Shown here: piece by piece, positions 1 to 11,647 of the stretch
Numbering within the stretch: the first letter of the stretch is position 1
Layout: the number at the start of each line of letters is the position of its first letter
Assembly: GCA_947685225.1 (NCBI GenBank)
Contig: CANTUV010000003.1
Location: 7,076,001-7,140,000 of the forward strand
DNA from: Garcia nutans
Lineage: Eukaryota > Streptophyta > Magnoliopsida > Malpighiales > Euphorbiaceae
Reading direction: 5' to 3'
Length of the DNA stretch: 64,000 nt
Program-made: the position numbers and the translations under genes
The notes under the pieces: generated by a model
The model's database searches: none
Told to the model about the DNA's origin: nothing
Seen by the model: only the letters and a program-made list of their open reading frames with translations

Positions 1-1646
1 TTATTACACATATCTCATTTTTGCATTCACAACACATTACCCAATTACTTTGGGTATTTTCACATAATATGCATATTTCACATGTTACACAAATTAGCCA
101 TTATCAATGGCTTTTCACAATGCATTTAACACATATATGACATTACAAATGTCATATTACATTATTCATACACAATCAATGAACTAAGTAGCTTAACACA
201 TTTTCCAACCAAAATGTGTTAAGTCCAAATGTTATGCAAATATAAACATTATATTCAAAGTTTGTACATACCTCCACTAGCAACCCAAAGAAAACTAAAA
301 ACAACCTTCAATCCAATCTTCCAATTTGCCCTTCACCACTTTGATAAAGCAAATCAACCTCCCTCAATGCCTAAATCAAATGTGATAACAAATAATCATT
401 TAGTATCATATTTAATGGCATTTCCAATATTAAACCATAATTACACATCACTCCTACAAATTTTCAAAACTTTAGCCTTTCCTTACTTCAACATTGAAAT
501 TCCATTCTACTACAATTAAATTAGTGTTTTAAGGTTATTTATATTATTAGAAACATATTTTAAAACATTTAAATCATTTACATTATAAAAAATACTCTTA
601 TACACAAAATCTCAAAAATGGCATAACCTTCCCCCATTGAAGGTTTTCCATTCCAACACAATCCATTACTCATTCTAAGCTTATATTCATCACTTTTAAC
701 ACTAAACAACATGCTTAAACAAATAAAATCACACAATTCAACCACTTTGGAAAATCACTTTTCCAAAACCCTAAATCTCCACTTCCAATCTCAAACTCCA
801 ACCCAACACCACCAAATCCAATATTTGACTTTAAAATACTTGTTTATGAATCAAAACAACTCATTTAGAACCAATCTGCACAATTAAAGTTCATGTTTTC
901 AAAACCCCAAAAATCCATAACCCTAAATTCTATCTCTTCACCATTCTTTAACCAAACTCTATCATCTCTTCGATCTAACCTTAGAATCATTGTTAACTAC
1001 CCAAAATAACATCATACACACCAATTCCAACAATTATAACATCCTACATAAAAATTCAAATTCTCACATAATCCAAATTTCCAAGGAATTTAAAGAAAAG
1101 AGATGGAAACTTACTAATTTTGGTGGAAATCACCAAAATCCACTTGAAACTTGTTAATTCCTTCAATTTATGGAGTATGGAAGAAGCAAAATCCTTGGTC
1201 TTCAAACTCCCATGGAAAACACATTCTTGAAGAAGAAGAAGAAGAAGAAGAAGATGAAGACTTTTATATTCTTTTCCTTTCATCTTTTTTTTAACCACAT
1301 ATATATATATATATTAAAATAATTTAATATTTAATTATTTATTTTTTAATAAATTAAAAGTCCTAATTTCCCTCTTCCATTCAAAAATAATTTATTTTTG
1401 AATTATTTTATTAATTTTGAATTTATAAGATTTAATTACCAAAATACCCTTTTCTTTTAAAAAGTGTTGACTTTTATATGTTATGTATATTTTACATATA
1501 TATCACATTTATATTCCACTTTTTTTTATTTAAAATCCCTTCATTTTTCATTTAAAACCATTAATTTAATTTATCCTTTTAAATTATAATTTATTTAATC
1601 CAATTTTTCAAAAATTAAAAATTTTAAAAAATTTTAGGATGTTACA
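1..1646 (-). mobile_element. Partial LTR of a Tekay-type (chromovirus) element
   Basis: Read on the minus strand, this is the first ~1.65 kb of an LTR that begins TGTAACATCC at 1646 and runs off the left window edge. It is recognisably homologous to the 57434-60229 LTR. Shared landmarks are the TG start, a (TA)n tract (about 1301-1314) followed by GA-rich sequence, a paired 'aacacatttt...aaaatgtgtt' motif near 195-220, and the gtgaaaagccat stretch at 107-124. No PPT or pol end lies to its right; instead Tat1 antisense coding sequence starts at once. It is therefore a 5' LTR or a solo LTR inserted into Tat1. The bases at 1647-1651 (gggtt) would be one copy of the target duplication; the other lies outside the window. 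The small open frames within it are AT-rich noise. Confidence 0.85.
1235..1259. repeat. GAA microsatellite in LTR
   Basis: A run of about eight GAA/AGA triplets lies within the minus-strand LTR. The homologous place in the other LTR (near 57800) has TC-rich sequence on its plus strand, so the tract has expanded locally. Confidence 0.8.
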
Positions 1647-3245
1647 GGGTTCGTAGAGATATAGCCAAACAATATGCTCGAGGATTTTTACTGTATTTGG
1701 TCGGGTCGACCATTTTAGGTAGCACCGAATCTGCCATCCATTTATCGGTGCTGAGGGCCCTTACTGATATGAGTATGGTACCGCTTTACGGCTGGGATGA
1801 AGCTGGCCTTACCTATCTTTACCATGGACTTGAAAAATTTTACAGAAATAAGAAGTCTTTTGTTTGCTTTATGGTGGTTGTCGAGGTACTCTTCTTCCAC
1901 CAATGTCAAATCCATTCTTATTCTTGCATGAATTTGATTTTTATTATTGTTGTAGATATGGGCATATGAGCACAATCTTGTGAGGGTGCCTGGCATTTCC
2001 CAAGAGAGAGTTGGGTATCTGAGATTAAATTTTTGATTGTCAAATCGTGTAGAAGTTTTCGGCTCTCACCATGTGCACACCCAACACTATCTCTTGAGTT
2101 GCTTAACCTGGGGTTAGGTAAAATAGCATTAGTATACTTTAAAATTTATATAAAAGTTCACTTACCTTATGTCATTTTATAGGTTAATTTGGCCTGGTGG
2201 AACACAAAAGAGCGGACAAATTGGACTTCCTCTATGAATGCTGCACTACCTTTTCAACATACCTGCCGAGTCATTGCCGGCCCTGTGTCTAGTGGCTGGT
2301 TTTTTGGAGAGAGAGTATATGAGTGGTTCTTTGGTCCTGAGCAGTGGAGGATCCTGATGCATTGCCCGGAGTATACTTTAAATATCACATCCATGCCGGA
2401 GAATGCATGGTGGTTGGCTCGGCATGGTTATGATGTTGAAACCTTTCTCTATCCACCGGGTGCATCTTATACCTAGTTTATTCAAATAGGGCTCTTGAAC
2501 TTTGATGTATCCCCTGTTGGTGTATGGGAGATTCCTGAGAAAAATGAGGATAGAGATGAGGAGTAGTATCACGGAGAGGGAAGAGAGTCTGTCTCACATC
2601 TCGAGGTTAGCACTTCTCAGGTAAACTTTTACCATTTTTTTTTGTTGCAATTGCTTCTTTCTTAACTTGTTTTGACTTTTTTAATGATTGTTGTAGGCTG
2701 CTGGCTCGTTTGGTCATGAGGCTGGACCTTCTTTCACTGCTCCTCCATTCGTTCATTCTAATCAACCGGAGATGCCATCTCATCCACAGGGCATTGATAT
2801 GAATTAACTGGTAGGTTTTCTTGTTCCATGATAATTTATGCTATATGTATGCATGATTATGTATGCTCTTACTCTTTTCCTTTCTGCCTCATAGAGGATG
2901 CTTGAGGAACAAAACAAGAAACTTCAAGAAGAGTTGGCTGCTAGTCGTCAACATGTTTCCCATTTTGAAAAATTGTATCACCAGTCAGAGCAAGATTTTC
3001 GAGACTTTCGGTTTCAGGGGATAAGAGATCCTAGTGCTTCTTCATCTAGAGGTCCCCAAGCTGATGACCATGAGATCCTTTCGTCTACTTCGGATGAGGA
3101 CCGTTACAGATCTTAATTTCAAGGTAATAGAGATTCAGGTGCTCCTACTTCGGGCGGACTTGGGATGGGTGATATGCCTCCTTCTTCAATAGGTGATGAC
3201 TTTTTTAAGGCTTCGTTTGATCATGATCCACCATCTCATTCTTAG
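1647..3245 (+). pseudogene. Antisense PMD gene of Tat1 (3' exons)
   Basis: Opposite in strand to gag-pol. Exon remnants alignable to the Tat2 copy are 1647-1885, 1956-2117, 2183-2620, 2697-2811 and 2894-3245, each bounded by GT/AG. The protein part matches the plant mobile domain (PMD/MAIN-like) family, with YARGFLLYL and STILGSTESAIHLSVLRAL, then a conserved RRVIAGPVSSGWF-type block (here CRVIAGPVSSGWFFGER). The tail is a probable coiled coil (MLEEQNKKLQEELAASR) followed by a Ser/Asp-rich segment. The N-terminal half was cut off by the LTR at 1646. In-frame stops interrupt exons 2 and 3. PMD proteins of hosts act in silencing and meristem maintenance; any role inside the retroelement is unknown. 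Confidence 0.75.
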
Positions 3246-3656
3246 AAATGTATGAGTATTGTATCAATTGAGGAAATATTGTATAATAAGTATAATGATA
3301 AAAATAATAATGATGATATATAATTTTATTTTACTGCTACTCTTTTTTTTTCTTTTTTCTTTTATCATCGTTATTACTACGATGGAATTATTAAACTTTC
3401 CTCTTCACAATTAATATTTTCACGGTATCACTAACCTACAAAACCAAAGGCAACGCGGCAATTCAAGATCCTTTCATCGCCAATTCCTTATCCTTGCGCA
3501 TCTCGGTCTCACACTTTTCCTTATCAATTTTGGAATAGCACAATCATCCCATATAAATCTCTTTTCATGCCACAATTTCATACAGAAACCAGGAGATTTT
3601 CTACTTCAATGCAAAAATTCCTTTTAACAATTCTAATTTTTCTTCAGTCATCAATA
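3246..3656 (+). promoter_or_regulatory. Spacer with TATA-like box upstream of antisense gene 2 (Tat1)
   Basis: About 410 bp without coding sense between the two antisense genes. It holds an ATATAAAT box at 3551-3558, 99-106 bp upstream of the ATG at 3657. The Tat2 copy has TATATAAAT at the same relative place, which supports a functional promoter rather than chance in AT-rich DNA. Confidence 0.5.
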
Positions 3657-4947
3657 ATGACCAAACTCAATTTAAAGAAAATAAAAGTTCTATTTAAAAA
3701 TATGAATGCCATTCATTGGAAACAAATATCTTGGTCAAAAATCAATACTTTGAAGTGCTTTCAAAATGTTAAATTGGACCATTCTTTTTTACATGCCATG
3801 GCTTCTTTTTGGAACGTGAATTCTAGGACATTTAAAATTAATGGCTTCAAAATATGTCCCATGATTGAAGAATTTGAGGCCATCCTTGGATATCTAAGCA
3901 ATCAACAAATGGAGTTACCTATATTGATTTCCAAGAAACAAAAGATGCAGATGTTATTTCAACTTTCAAAGCCCGAAGTTCTACAGTTGATGAGAGGTGA
4001 AAAAATTCTGCTTGGTCCCTTTATTAACTTTTTCCTTTCTCATTTGGCTTCTGCTAAGGCATGGGGATGTATGCCTTGTCTATGCTTGCTTGGCCAATTA
4101 TTTCTTGTTTCTTATAATGTTGATATTGATCCACAAGTATTGGATATCATGGACCAAATGGAAGGAGGCTTGTCGCCGATACCCGTGATCTTAGCCGAGA
4201 CTTTAGTTGGATTAGACCAACTTAAATTGGGATTATCAAAGAAACTGACCGAGAATCCATTGTTGCTTCATGTAATTACCTAAACTTCCCTTTCAAGTTT
4301 TCAATTTAGGTTATTTTTTTTATTTTTTTATTACTCTAATTTTTGCCTAGTCTACCCATCCGGGTTTTCGGAACTAGCGAGCTATCCTAATTTTTGCCTA
4401 AGCTGCCCTTGCGGGTTTCAACTTAGCGGACCCCTTCTTTTATTATATTTTATATTGCTCTAATTTTTGCCTAGTCCACCCATGTGGGTTTTCTGAACTA
4501 GTAAGCTATCCTAATTTTTGCCTAAGCTACCCTTGTGGGTTTTCAACTTAGCGGACCTTTTTTTAAATTTTTAATTTTTTCTTCACAGATTTGGCTTTAG
4601 GAGCATCTTTGCTTACTTGATACTCCATCTATGGATTTTGCCAGATATCTGCCACGACATCATTCTGCTAGAAAACTACTCCACCCTGCTTCTTCATATG
4701 CTGACTGGGTTGACTGGATCCACTCACGCGCTGAAGTCAACATCCGTTGGTACCTTGGTGGAAGATTTCTCATATCACCATGCAGACATACTTGATGTAT
4801 GTTCCTCTTGCTGCTCTTCATCAAGGTACTTGCTATGATCCTCGCCGGCTTGACTGTCAGTATGGAGCTGAGCCTCGAGGTTCTGAATTCACTTCTGATT
4901 TAGACATGCCTTGTCTGACTGAAGCCTACTTGGATAGGCTGAAGTAA
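3657..4947 (+). pseudogene. Antisense DUF7745-like gene of Tat1
   Basis: Two exons: 3657-4271, and 4589-4947 after an intron with GT at 4272 and AG at 4587-4588. Exon 1 is open for about 205 residues and resembles DUF7745 proteins common in eudicot genomes. Key blocks are FLHAMASFWN, a CPMIEEFEAILGY block, and PIPVILAETLVGLDQLK (the VxxILAETxxxL signature). Exon 2 has the later RWxxPWW and YVPLAALH blocks. The start at 3657 is chosen because the Tat2 copy starts at the equivalent ATG (46516). Exon 2 carries a stop near its start and a 4-bp deletion near 4750 relative to Tat2. The function of the family is unknown to me. Confidence 0.7.
4284..4560. repeat. Degenerate repeats in the intron of antisense gene 2 (Tat1)
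   Basis: Two degenerate copies of a ~110-bp unit built from 'tttttgcctag.c..ccc', 'gggtttt', 'aactag..agct' and 'caacttagcggac' motifs. The same motifs return at about 5222-5380, outside the intron, and at the equivalent places in Tat2 (47146-47410 and 48080-48235). Confidence 0.7.
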
Positions 4948-5405
4948 AGCTAGCTTGCACGTTACACTTATCGTCTGCCATAGATTTTACATTTGTCAAT
5001 TTCTTTAGAAAGTGTATTGTTAGGATGAAAAAAAATGAAAGTAATAATAAGAGATGTTTCTTTTCCTTTCATAATTTTTCATCACCTTTTGCTATTGTGT
5101 TTATTTCATTTTATCCATATTTGGTGAAATACTTAAAACAGTGCACATGGAACAATTTTAATATTAATTCTACTTTATTAAATTAGGGAACAACCAAACA
5201 CAAAGTCAGCATGCACAAGATCACTCTTGTTGCCAACTAGCCCTTTCAGGCTTTCTAATTGATGATTTTCTCTCATTTAGCCCTAATTATTGCATAGCCT
5301 GCCCTTTTGGGTTTTTGAAACTAGCGGACTGCTCTAACTTGTGCCTACGTTGCCCTTTTAGGTTTCAACCTAGCGAGCTCTTTTTTTTATCTTTCTCTCT
5401 TTTTT
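4948..5405. other. Tail-to-tail spacer between antisense gene 2 and pol (Tat1)
   Basis: No convincing coding sequence. The left half is AT-rich. The right half (about 5222-5380) repeats the intron motifs of the adjacent antisense gene (aactagcggac, caacctagcgagc). The region must hold the 3' ends of two convergent genes, since pol ends at 5406 on the minus strand. Confidence 0.5.
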
Positions 5406-6560
5406 TTATACATAAAACCTCTTCAACTTGTCAATGTCCACTGGCTCACTAAACTCGTTCCCATCTATGTCTAATAACTTCACTGCACCCTTGTTCATGA
5501 CTTTTTTCACAACATATGGCCCTTCCCAGCTAGGCCTAAATTTCCCTCTTGGATCAGATACGTTAGACTTACATTGTTTCAACACCAAACCCCCGACTCT
5601 GAGTTTTCTTATCTTAACCCTTCTATTGTAAGCCCGAGCTATCCTCCTTTGATACAATCATTGATGATACAGTGCTTTTAACCTTCTCTCCTCTAAAGCC
5701 AATTGTGTATATCTGCTCACTACCCATTCTGTTTTAGGCAGTTCAGCTTCCAAGACCACTCTCAACGACTTGATCTCAATTTCAATTGGAAACACTACTT
5801 CCATCCCATAAACCAAAGAGAACGGTGTCATTCCATTCGGTATTCGCACACTTGTTCTATATCCCCACAAAGCAAAAGGAAGCATCTTCGACCAATCCCT
5901 GTATGTCTTGGTTATCTTGGACAGGATCTGCTTAATTGTCTTGTTTGTTGCTTCTACTGCACCATTAGCCTTTGGTCTATAAGGAGAGGATCGGTGATGA
6001 TGGATTTAGTACTTCGAGAATAAGTCCTTACTGCTCCTTGAAACTGTACCCCATTGTCTGATATCACACTATGTGGGGCCCTATACCTGCAAATGAGATT
6101 CTTTTCAATAAATTTGGCCATTTGACTTGCCCCCAGTTTGTTAAAGGATTTAGCTTTGACCCATTTTGATAAATAATCTACCACTACTATAATGAAATGG
6201 TGACCATTTGAGGCTGTCGGATGTATCTCTCCTATAATGTCGATACCCCAAGTGGCAAAGGGCCAGGGTGAAGACATAAAATGCAATTCTTCAGGAGGCA
6301 TGTGATTTAAATTACCATACATCTAACATTGTTGGCACTTCTTTACAAACTCAATGCAATCTCTCTCCATGGTTAACCAGTAGTAATCTTATCGAATTTT
6401 CTTCTTAACTAGGGCCAAACCACTGATGTGTGGACCGTAACTTCCCGCATGTATTTCTAACATGATATGCTCCACTTCAAGCTTCCTCAAGCACCTCAAA
6501 TGCACCCCATCAGGCCATCTTCGATATAACTCTCTATGGAAGGTGATGTATTGCAAGGAT
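5406..6560 (-). pseudogene. pol: Integrase region and pol C-terminus, Tat1
   Basis: Core blocks in minus-strand order: WGIDIIG (first Asp), ISDNGVQF (second Asp), then a broken stretch where the Glu motif should be. After that come FALWGYRTSV, SLVYGME and the C-terminal blocks FRPSWEGPY and KLKRFYV, stop at 5406. The zinc-binding segment ahead of the core is interrupted by TAG at 6321-6323, where Tat2 has CAG. Another stop splits the C-terminal part near 5658. The enzyme would insert the cDNA into the host genome; this copy cannot be made intact. Confidence 0.85.
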
Positions 6561-6625
6561 CACCGCCTTATGGCTCTTCTTTCTTTCATTGTTGCCCTCG
6601 ACGGGTATTCCCTTTCCTCTAAAAA

Positions 6626-7131
6626 TCATCTTATAGTATCATACCATGCATCATGGTTTGTATCAGTTTCCATGATTGTCTCATATTCAAAGCAAGGAGT
6701 TGATGAACTGGTCAAAATCAGAGGCTTGAGGAACAAGTTGACAGGATTTTCCCATACAGAAGCCAATGTGGCTAGGGCATCAGCCATCTGGTTTTCTTCT
6801 CTTGGTAGGTGTATAAACCTGCACTCCTTAAAGTTCTTCTTCATCACGGTCAAGTAATAGTGGTATGGTTTTAATTTCTCTTCTTTCAACTCCCACTCTC
6901 CATTTACTTGGGATACTACTAGCAATGAATCACCAAAACATCCACTTTATCCACCTTCATAATCATTAGGGTTTTCAAACCAAAGATACATGCTTCGTAC
7001 TCCACCATATTATTGGTTGCCCTGAATTTCAACTTTTTGGCTAAGGGGATAAGTTCCCCTTTGGGCGATTCTAGTATGACTCCTAAACCTGCTCCTTTCC
7101 TATTCACTGCTCCGTCAAATACAGTTTCCAT
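6626..7131 (-). pseudogene. pol: Second, archaeal-type RNase H (aRNH), Tat1
   Basis: The region between the canonical RNase H and integrase encodes VFDGAVNRKGAGLGVIL (first Asp), NNMVEYEACIFGL (Glu), VVSQVNGEW and EENQMADALATLAS (late Asp). This pattern is the archaeal-type RNase H known as a second RNase H in Tat-lineage retrotransposons. A frameshift around 6920 breaks it in the middle, at the place where Tat2 encodes a GDSLLVVSQ-type motif. It would help degrade the RNA strand during cDNA synthesis. Confidence 0.75.
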
Positions 7132-7361
7132 CCTTGTACTTCAATGGCCTCTAAATGTTCATCCAAAAATTCCAAGACTACCTCTTCGCTATCCGATAAT
7201 GGTTATTGGGCCAGGAATTTTGCCACTGCTCTACCTTTGATTGTTTTCCTGGTTACATACTCAATCTCAAATTCTTCCAATATTATCAACCATCGCCCAT
7301 ACTTCCCAATCAAAGAGGGTGTCTCCCTTAAGTACTTCATTGGATCCAACCTGGAAATTGC

Positions 7362-8420
7362 TTACACACTATAAGATTGAAAGTAATTCCGCAACTTCTT
7401 AGATGACCAAACCACAGCTATACAGGTCTTTTCAATCATACTATACTTAATTTCATAAGGTAGGAGCTTTCTACTCAAATAGTAAACTGCATGCTCAATC
7501 CCTGACTCATCTGTTTGGGCTAGCATGGCTCCTATTGACTCTTCTTCTACTGCTAAGTATAGTAACAAGGGTTTATCGGGTTTAGGTGGTTTCAAAACAG
7601 GTGGATTTAGTAGATACTCCTTTATTCGCTCAAAGGCCTTTTGACACTCTTCATTCCACAAGACCGGCTGATTCTTCTTAAGCAACTTGAAGATAGGCTC
7701 ACAGATTGTTGTGAGCTTTGCTATAAACTTGCTAATGTATTGTAATTTACTAATGAATCCCCGAACTTCTCTCTCCGTCTTAGGGGTTGGCATATCCCTG
7801 ATTGCTTTAACTTTGTCAGGATCAATCTCAATGCCATTTGGACCAATCACATGTCCCAATAATTTGCCTGAGGTAACCCTAAACACACACTTCTTCGGGT
7901 TTAATCTTAGCTTATATTTCAATGCTTTATTGAAGAATAGTTCTAAGTTTTGGAAGTGTTGTCCCCTCGTATCTGATTTCACCATCATATAATCAACATA
8001 TATTTTGACTTCTTTGTGCATCATGTCATGAAATAATGTGGTGGCCATCCTTTGGTAGGTTGCTCCAACATTCTTTAAGCCGAACGACATCACCCTATAA
8101 CAAAATATACCCCATGTAGTAATGAAAACAGTTTTGGCTTTATCCTCTTGGGCCATTAACACTTGGCTGTATCTGGAGAATCCATCTACAAATGAATGTA
8201 GCATGCTAGAGGCCACACTATCAATGAGGACATCTATATGGGGTAAAGAAAAATCATCTTTAGGGGAAGCCTTGTTTAAATCTCTATAGTCCACACAGAC
8301 CCTAATTCTTCCATCTTTCTTTGGCAAGAGTACTATGTTGGCTAGCCAATATGGATATTCTATCACTTTAAGAAACTTAACTTGTATTTGTTTAGTGACC
8401 TCTTCTTTAAATAATTCAGC
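7362..8420 (-). pseudogene. pol: Reverse transcriptase and canonical RNase H, Tat1
   Basis: A 334-residue open stretch (8366-7362) carries RT and the start of RNase H. RT blocks are NIVLLPKKDGRIRVCVDYRD, FSLPHIDVLIDS and MSFGLKNVGATYQRM. The catalytic motif reads YVDY (about 7982-8000) instead of YVDD, so a catalytic Asp is lost. RNase H blocks are LLLYLAVEEESIGAML, YYLSRKLLPYE and EKTCIAVVW. Tat2 keeps YVDD at 50808-50826. RT residues and element layout fit Tat/Ogre/Retand rather than chromoviruses. Confidence 0.88.
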
Positions 8421-8435
8421 CCACTCAGGTCTTAA

Positions 8436-10430
8436 TCACCTAAGTTTTTGCTTGATAGGTTTCATGTGAGTGTAAGTAGGAATAAGATGTTCGGCTATGT
8501 CTCGATCTATTCCAGGCATATCCTCATAAGACCAAGCAAATACTTCTTCATATTTTTTGAATATCTTTTCAAATCTCTCTCTCTCATCAGGAGAAAGGTC
8601 AGATGTTATGCTAATGTTTTTAGGATTTTCGATTGTTCCCAAATTTAATGATTGTGTATCTTTAGAATTAATATTAAAGATGATCATGTAACCACTATTT
8701 GAATGTATACAACCATCAGGACAAACATCACACAAGTAAGTGAAATCAAACTTTATTGCATTCATCTTGGAAAAGAAAACACCATCATCCTCATACAAAG
8801 CAGACAAATTAAAATCAAAATAAAAATCATTTTTCTCAAAATCATAAAGCAGAATATCTTTAAACTTCTCTTCAACTAGGGCAGCAATCTCCTCCGGAGT
8901 CTTCTCGGCTTTCAGGACAGCTTCCTTTTTTTCTTCTGGATTGGGCTTCTTGTTGGCTGGCAAGGTGAGCTCTTTCTTCACTTGCTCCACTAGCTCGGCA
9001 ACATTAGCAAAAATTTCAAAACCCGAGATTAACTTTTCCATGAACATGATTGGCTCAGCATTTTCTTGGAGTGGTCCCATGTCTGGAGGTTTGACAAAGA
9101 TTTTTTCAAGTGGCGGGAAGCTCATCTTCTCATTCTTCTTTGGCTGGACATCTTTGTTGGCTTCTTCATACCCTAACCCTTTCTTGCAAGTTTGAGTTTT
9201 GAAATCTAAAAGCTTTGTCAAACCGGGCTTGCCCTTTCCAAGACCAGCTCCGGGAAGGTAGCTCATGTTCTTCATCATATTCAAGACCTTAGAGTCCACT
9301 ACTTCATCATCAGAAATTGTAGCTACTTGGAAACCATTGAGAGGCCTCTCAATCATTAGAGCATTAACAACCTCATTATCTTCGACCTCAATGACCATTG
9401 TCTCATCTCCGTTAGGGAACTTGATCTTTTGATGAAGGATGGAAGGAACTCCACTAAGAGGATGAAACCATGGTCATCCCAGGATTAAGGCAAAGGTAAT
9501 AGGTATGTCCAAAACAACAAATTCAATAATAGATTCAATTGGACCAGCCTTGACAACAACTTTGAAAGTTCCTTCGGCATGTCTCTTGGTGTTGTCATAA
9601 GCCCGAATGGTTACCTCAGTTGGGTTTAGATCCTTTGTTGACATGGCTAGCTTTTGCAATATTTTAAGTGGACAAATATTTATGGCGAACCCATCATCAA
9701 CCATTACACATGGAGTTCTTTTTCCTTTGATTTCCACTTTGATAAAGAGAGGACAGATGTGATCTCTCCGCTTTTCCAGTAAATCTGCATCTGAGAAAGA
9801 TACCACTCCCATATTAACTTGAATATCTTCATATTTCATTACTCCTTCAATTTTTATGAAGTTGATCAGTTCCTCCAGTGTTATGGAGGTGGAAATTGGC
9901 ATGCTAGCCAAGGCCTTGGCCATAGTTTCTCGGTGCTTTTTAGAAGTAGCCAATAAGTCCCAAATGCTAACACTTGCTTGGGTTCTTTTCAATTGCTTGA
10001 GCACGATATCGTCTTCCTCTTCTTTGTTCCCTACTTCAGCTTCCTTTCCTTTATTAACTTCTACCTCCTTAGGCGATGGCCTTGCATAAGGCTTACCGGA
10101 TCTAGTGTTCATTACTTCATCTTCTTCGGGCTCAGACCAAGTCCATTCCTCCTTCTTGGGTACAAGATCATCATCACTATAGCTTGAATCCCAAAACTCA
10201 TTCACAACACAAATTGATACTTCTTTACCCACCATAGCTTGTTCAATTTCGCTAAATACCTCTTCTTCTTTGATTGCTTCTGCACCCACATCTTGGAAAG
10301 AAGACATGACAAAACTTTCATGTAAACCTCCTCCAATCATGAAGGTTGCCAATGATGGTACTCTATTGAACCTTGGTAATGGATTATCTTTGGTGTTTGG
10401 CTTGTTGGGCTCGGGCAACTTTCCACTATC
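8436..10430 (-). pseudogene. pol: Aspartic protease, G-patch-like segment and linker, Tat1
   Basis: The protease active site VDDGFAIN is at about 9685-9702, with DDG on 9691-9699. Tat2 has VDDGSAIN, so the residue after Gly is changed here. A conserved ALILG-type end follows near 9474. Downstream, YLPGAGLGKGKPGL and KKGLGYE (about 9265-9170) resemble a G-patch, followed by a charged linker and the DRDIAEHLIPTY block that precedes RT. Upstream, the 9900-10430 stretch is acidic and low in complexity and links gag to protease. The frame is broken around 9400-9474 and near 8436. Confidence 0.8.
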
Positions 10431-10439
10431 AATCAAATT

Positions 10440-11647
10440 TTGGATCTCATGCCTCAACCTCACACATCTATCCTTGTCGTGTCCTTGCATTTGATGAAAT
10501 TGACAAAATGCCTTAGTATCAAAGTTAGGTGGAAGTGGATTAGGCAAAGGATGAGGAGTCAATGGCTATAATAGTCCCTTCTTTCATAGCTTGTTGAAGA
10601 CCTAAGACAAAGGCTTCCCTAGATTTGAAAACTACCTTCCATTTGCTTGACCAGTTGTATTAACATCACTTCTTTTTGCGTGCTTTGATTACCAGACTGA
10701 TAGTTTCATTTCTCATTCCTTCTTGTTGAAAAATTTTTCTTCTCTCTTTCCCATTCTTCAATTTATAGACCAGCTTGGAGGAGATCTTTGAAATCACGGA
10801 TGAGTGTATGAGGCATCCTTTCACGAAGACTAAGCAACACCCCTCTCACAATCATTCTTATTTGATCAGATTCATCAGGCCTCTTCTTAAGCAAAAAAGC
10901 CTTATTTCTCCATCTTTTCACATAGTCCACAAAATTTTTATTTGGCCTTTGTCTAATGGACTCCACATCCATTAAGGTAACTTCCATCTCGACATTGTAT
11001 CCATATTTTTGGATGAAGGCCTTGTATAGCAGATCCCAACTCTTTTGTGTGCCGTCGTCTAAGGTATTAAACCAGTTTTGGATAACAGGATCCAATGAGA
11101 GCATAAAGTACCTTAAAGTTTGAGCTTTAGTAGCTCGGGCAGTCTACATAGTAGTGATATACTGTTTCACATGGAGGTGAGGATTTTCAGTTCCATCAAA
11201 CTTTGCAAAAGAAGGCATCTTGAATTTGTACAAAACTTCTTCATCTAGTTCAAATAATTTGTCAACTTTGAACATTTCTTCGGTTTTCAGCTTCTTCTCA
11301 AATTTCTTTTCCAAGTCCGCAATTATCTTTTCAACATCAGAAATTTTGATTTTCTCCATAACTGATCTTTCAACAATCTTTGGTTCTTTCTTCTTGTCTT
11401 GAGGATCTTGGAAGTATTGAGCCCAATCATCAACATCAATGATCACCTTATCATCATCAAAAACCACTTCACTAACTTTAGCCTTCCCCTTGTCCTTTGA
11501 CTTCTTAGTGCTAGCACATGCTTCGACATTATTTCCTAAAATTGCAACCAATTGGTTCTTTATGGTCTCAGCCAGCGCCTCTTTTATTTCTTCCATCTTG
11601 GCATTGAGGGCGTCCTCCACCATTCTTTGAATTTTTTCGGGCTCCAT
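10440..11647 (-). pseudogene. gag: gag, Tat1
   Basis: Start MEPEKIQRMVEDALNAKMEE at 11647, conserved in Tat2 (53952) and Tat3 (61687). A Lys/Glu-rich N-terminal part is followed by the retrotransposon gag core (WFNTLDDGTQKSWDLLYKAF, NFVDYVKRWRNKA). A CHHC-type knuckle, CQFHQMQGHDKDRC, lies at 10464-10505. TAG at 11144-11146 interrupts the frame; Tat2 has CAG there. Further breaks lie at 10562-10763. Gag forms the cytoplasmic particle that packages element RNA. Confidence 0.88.
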
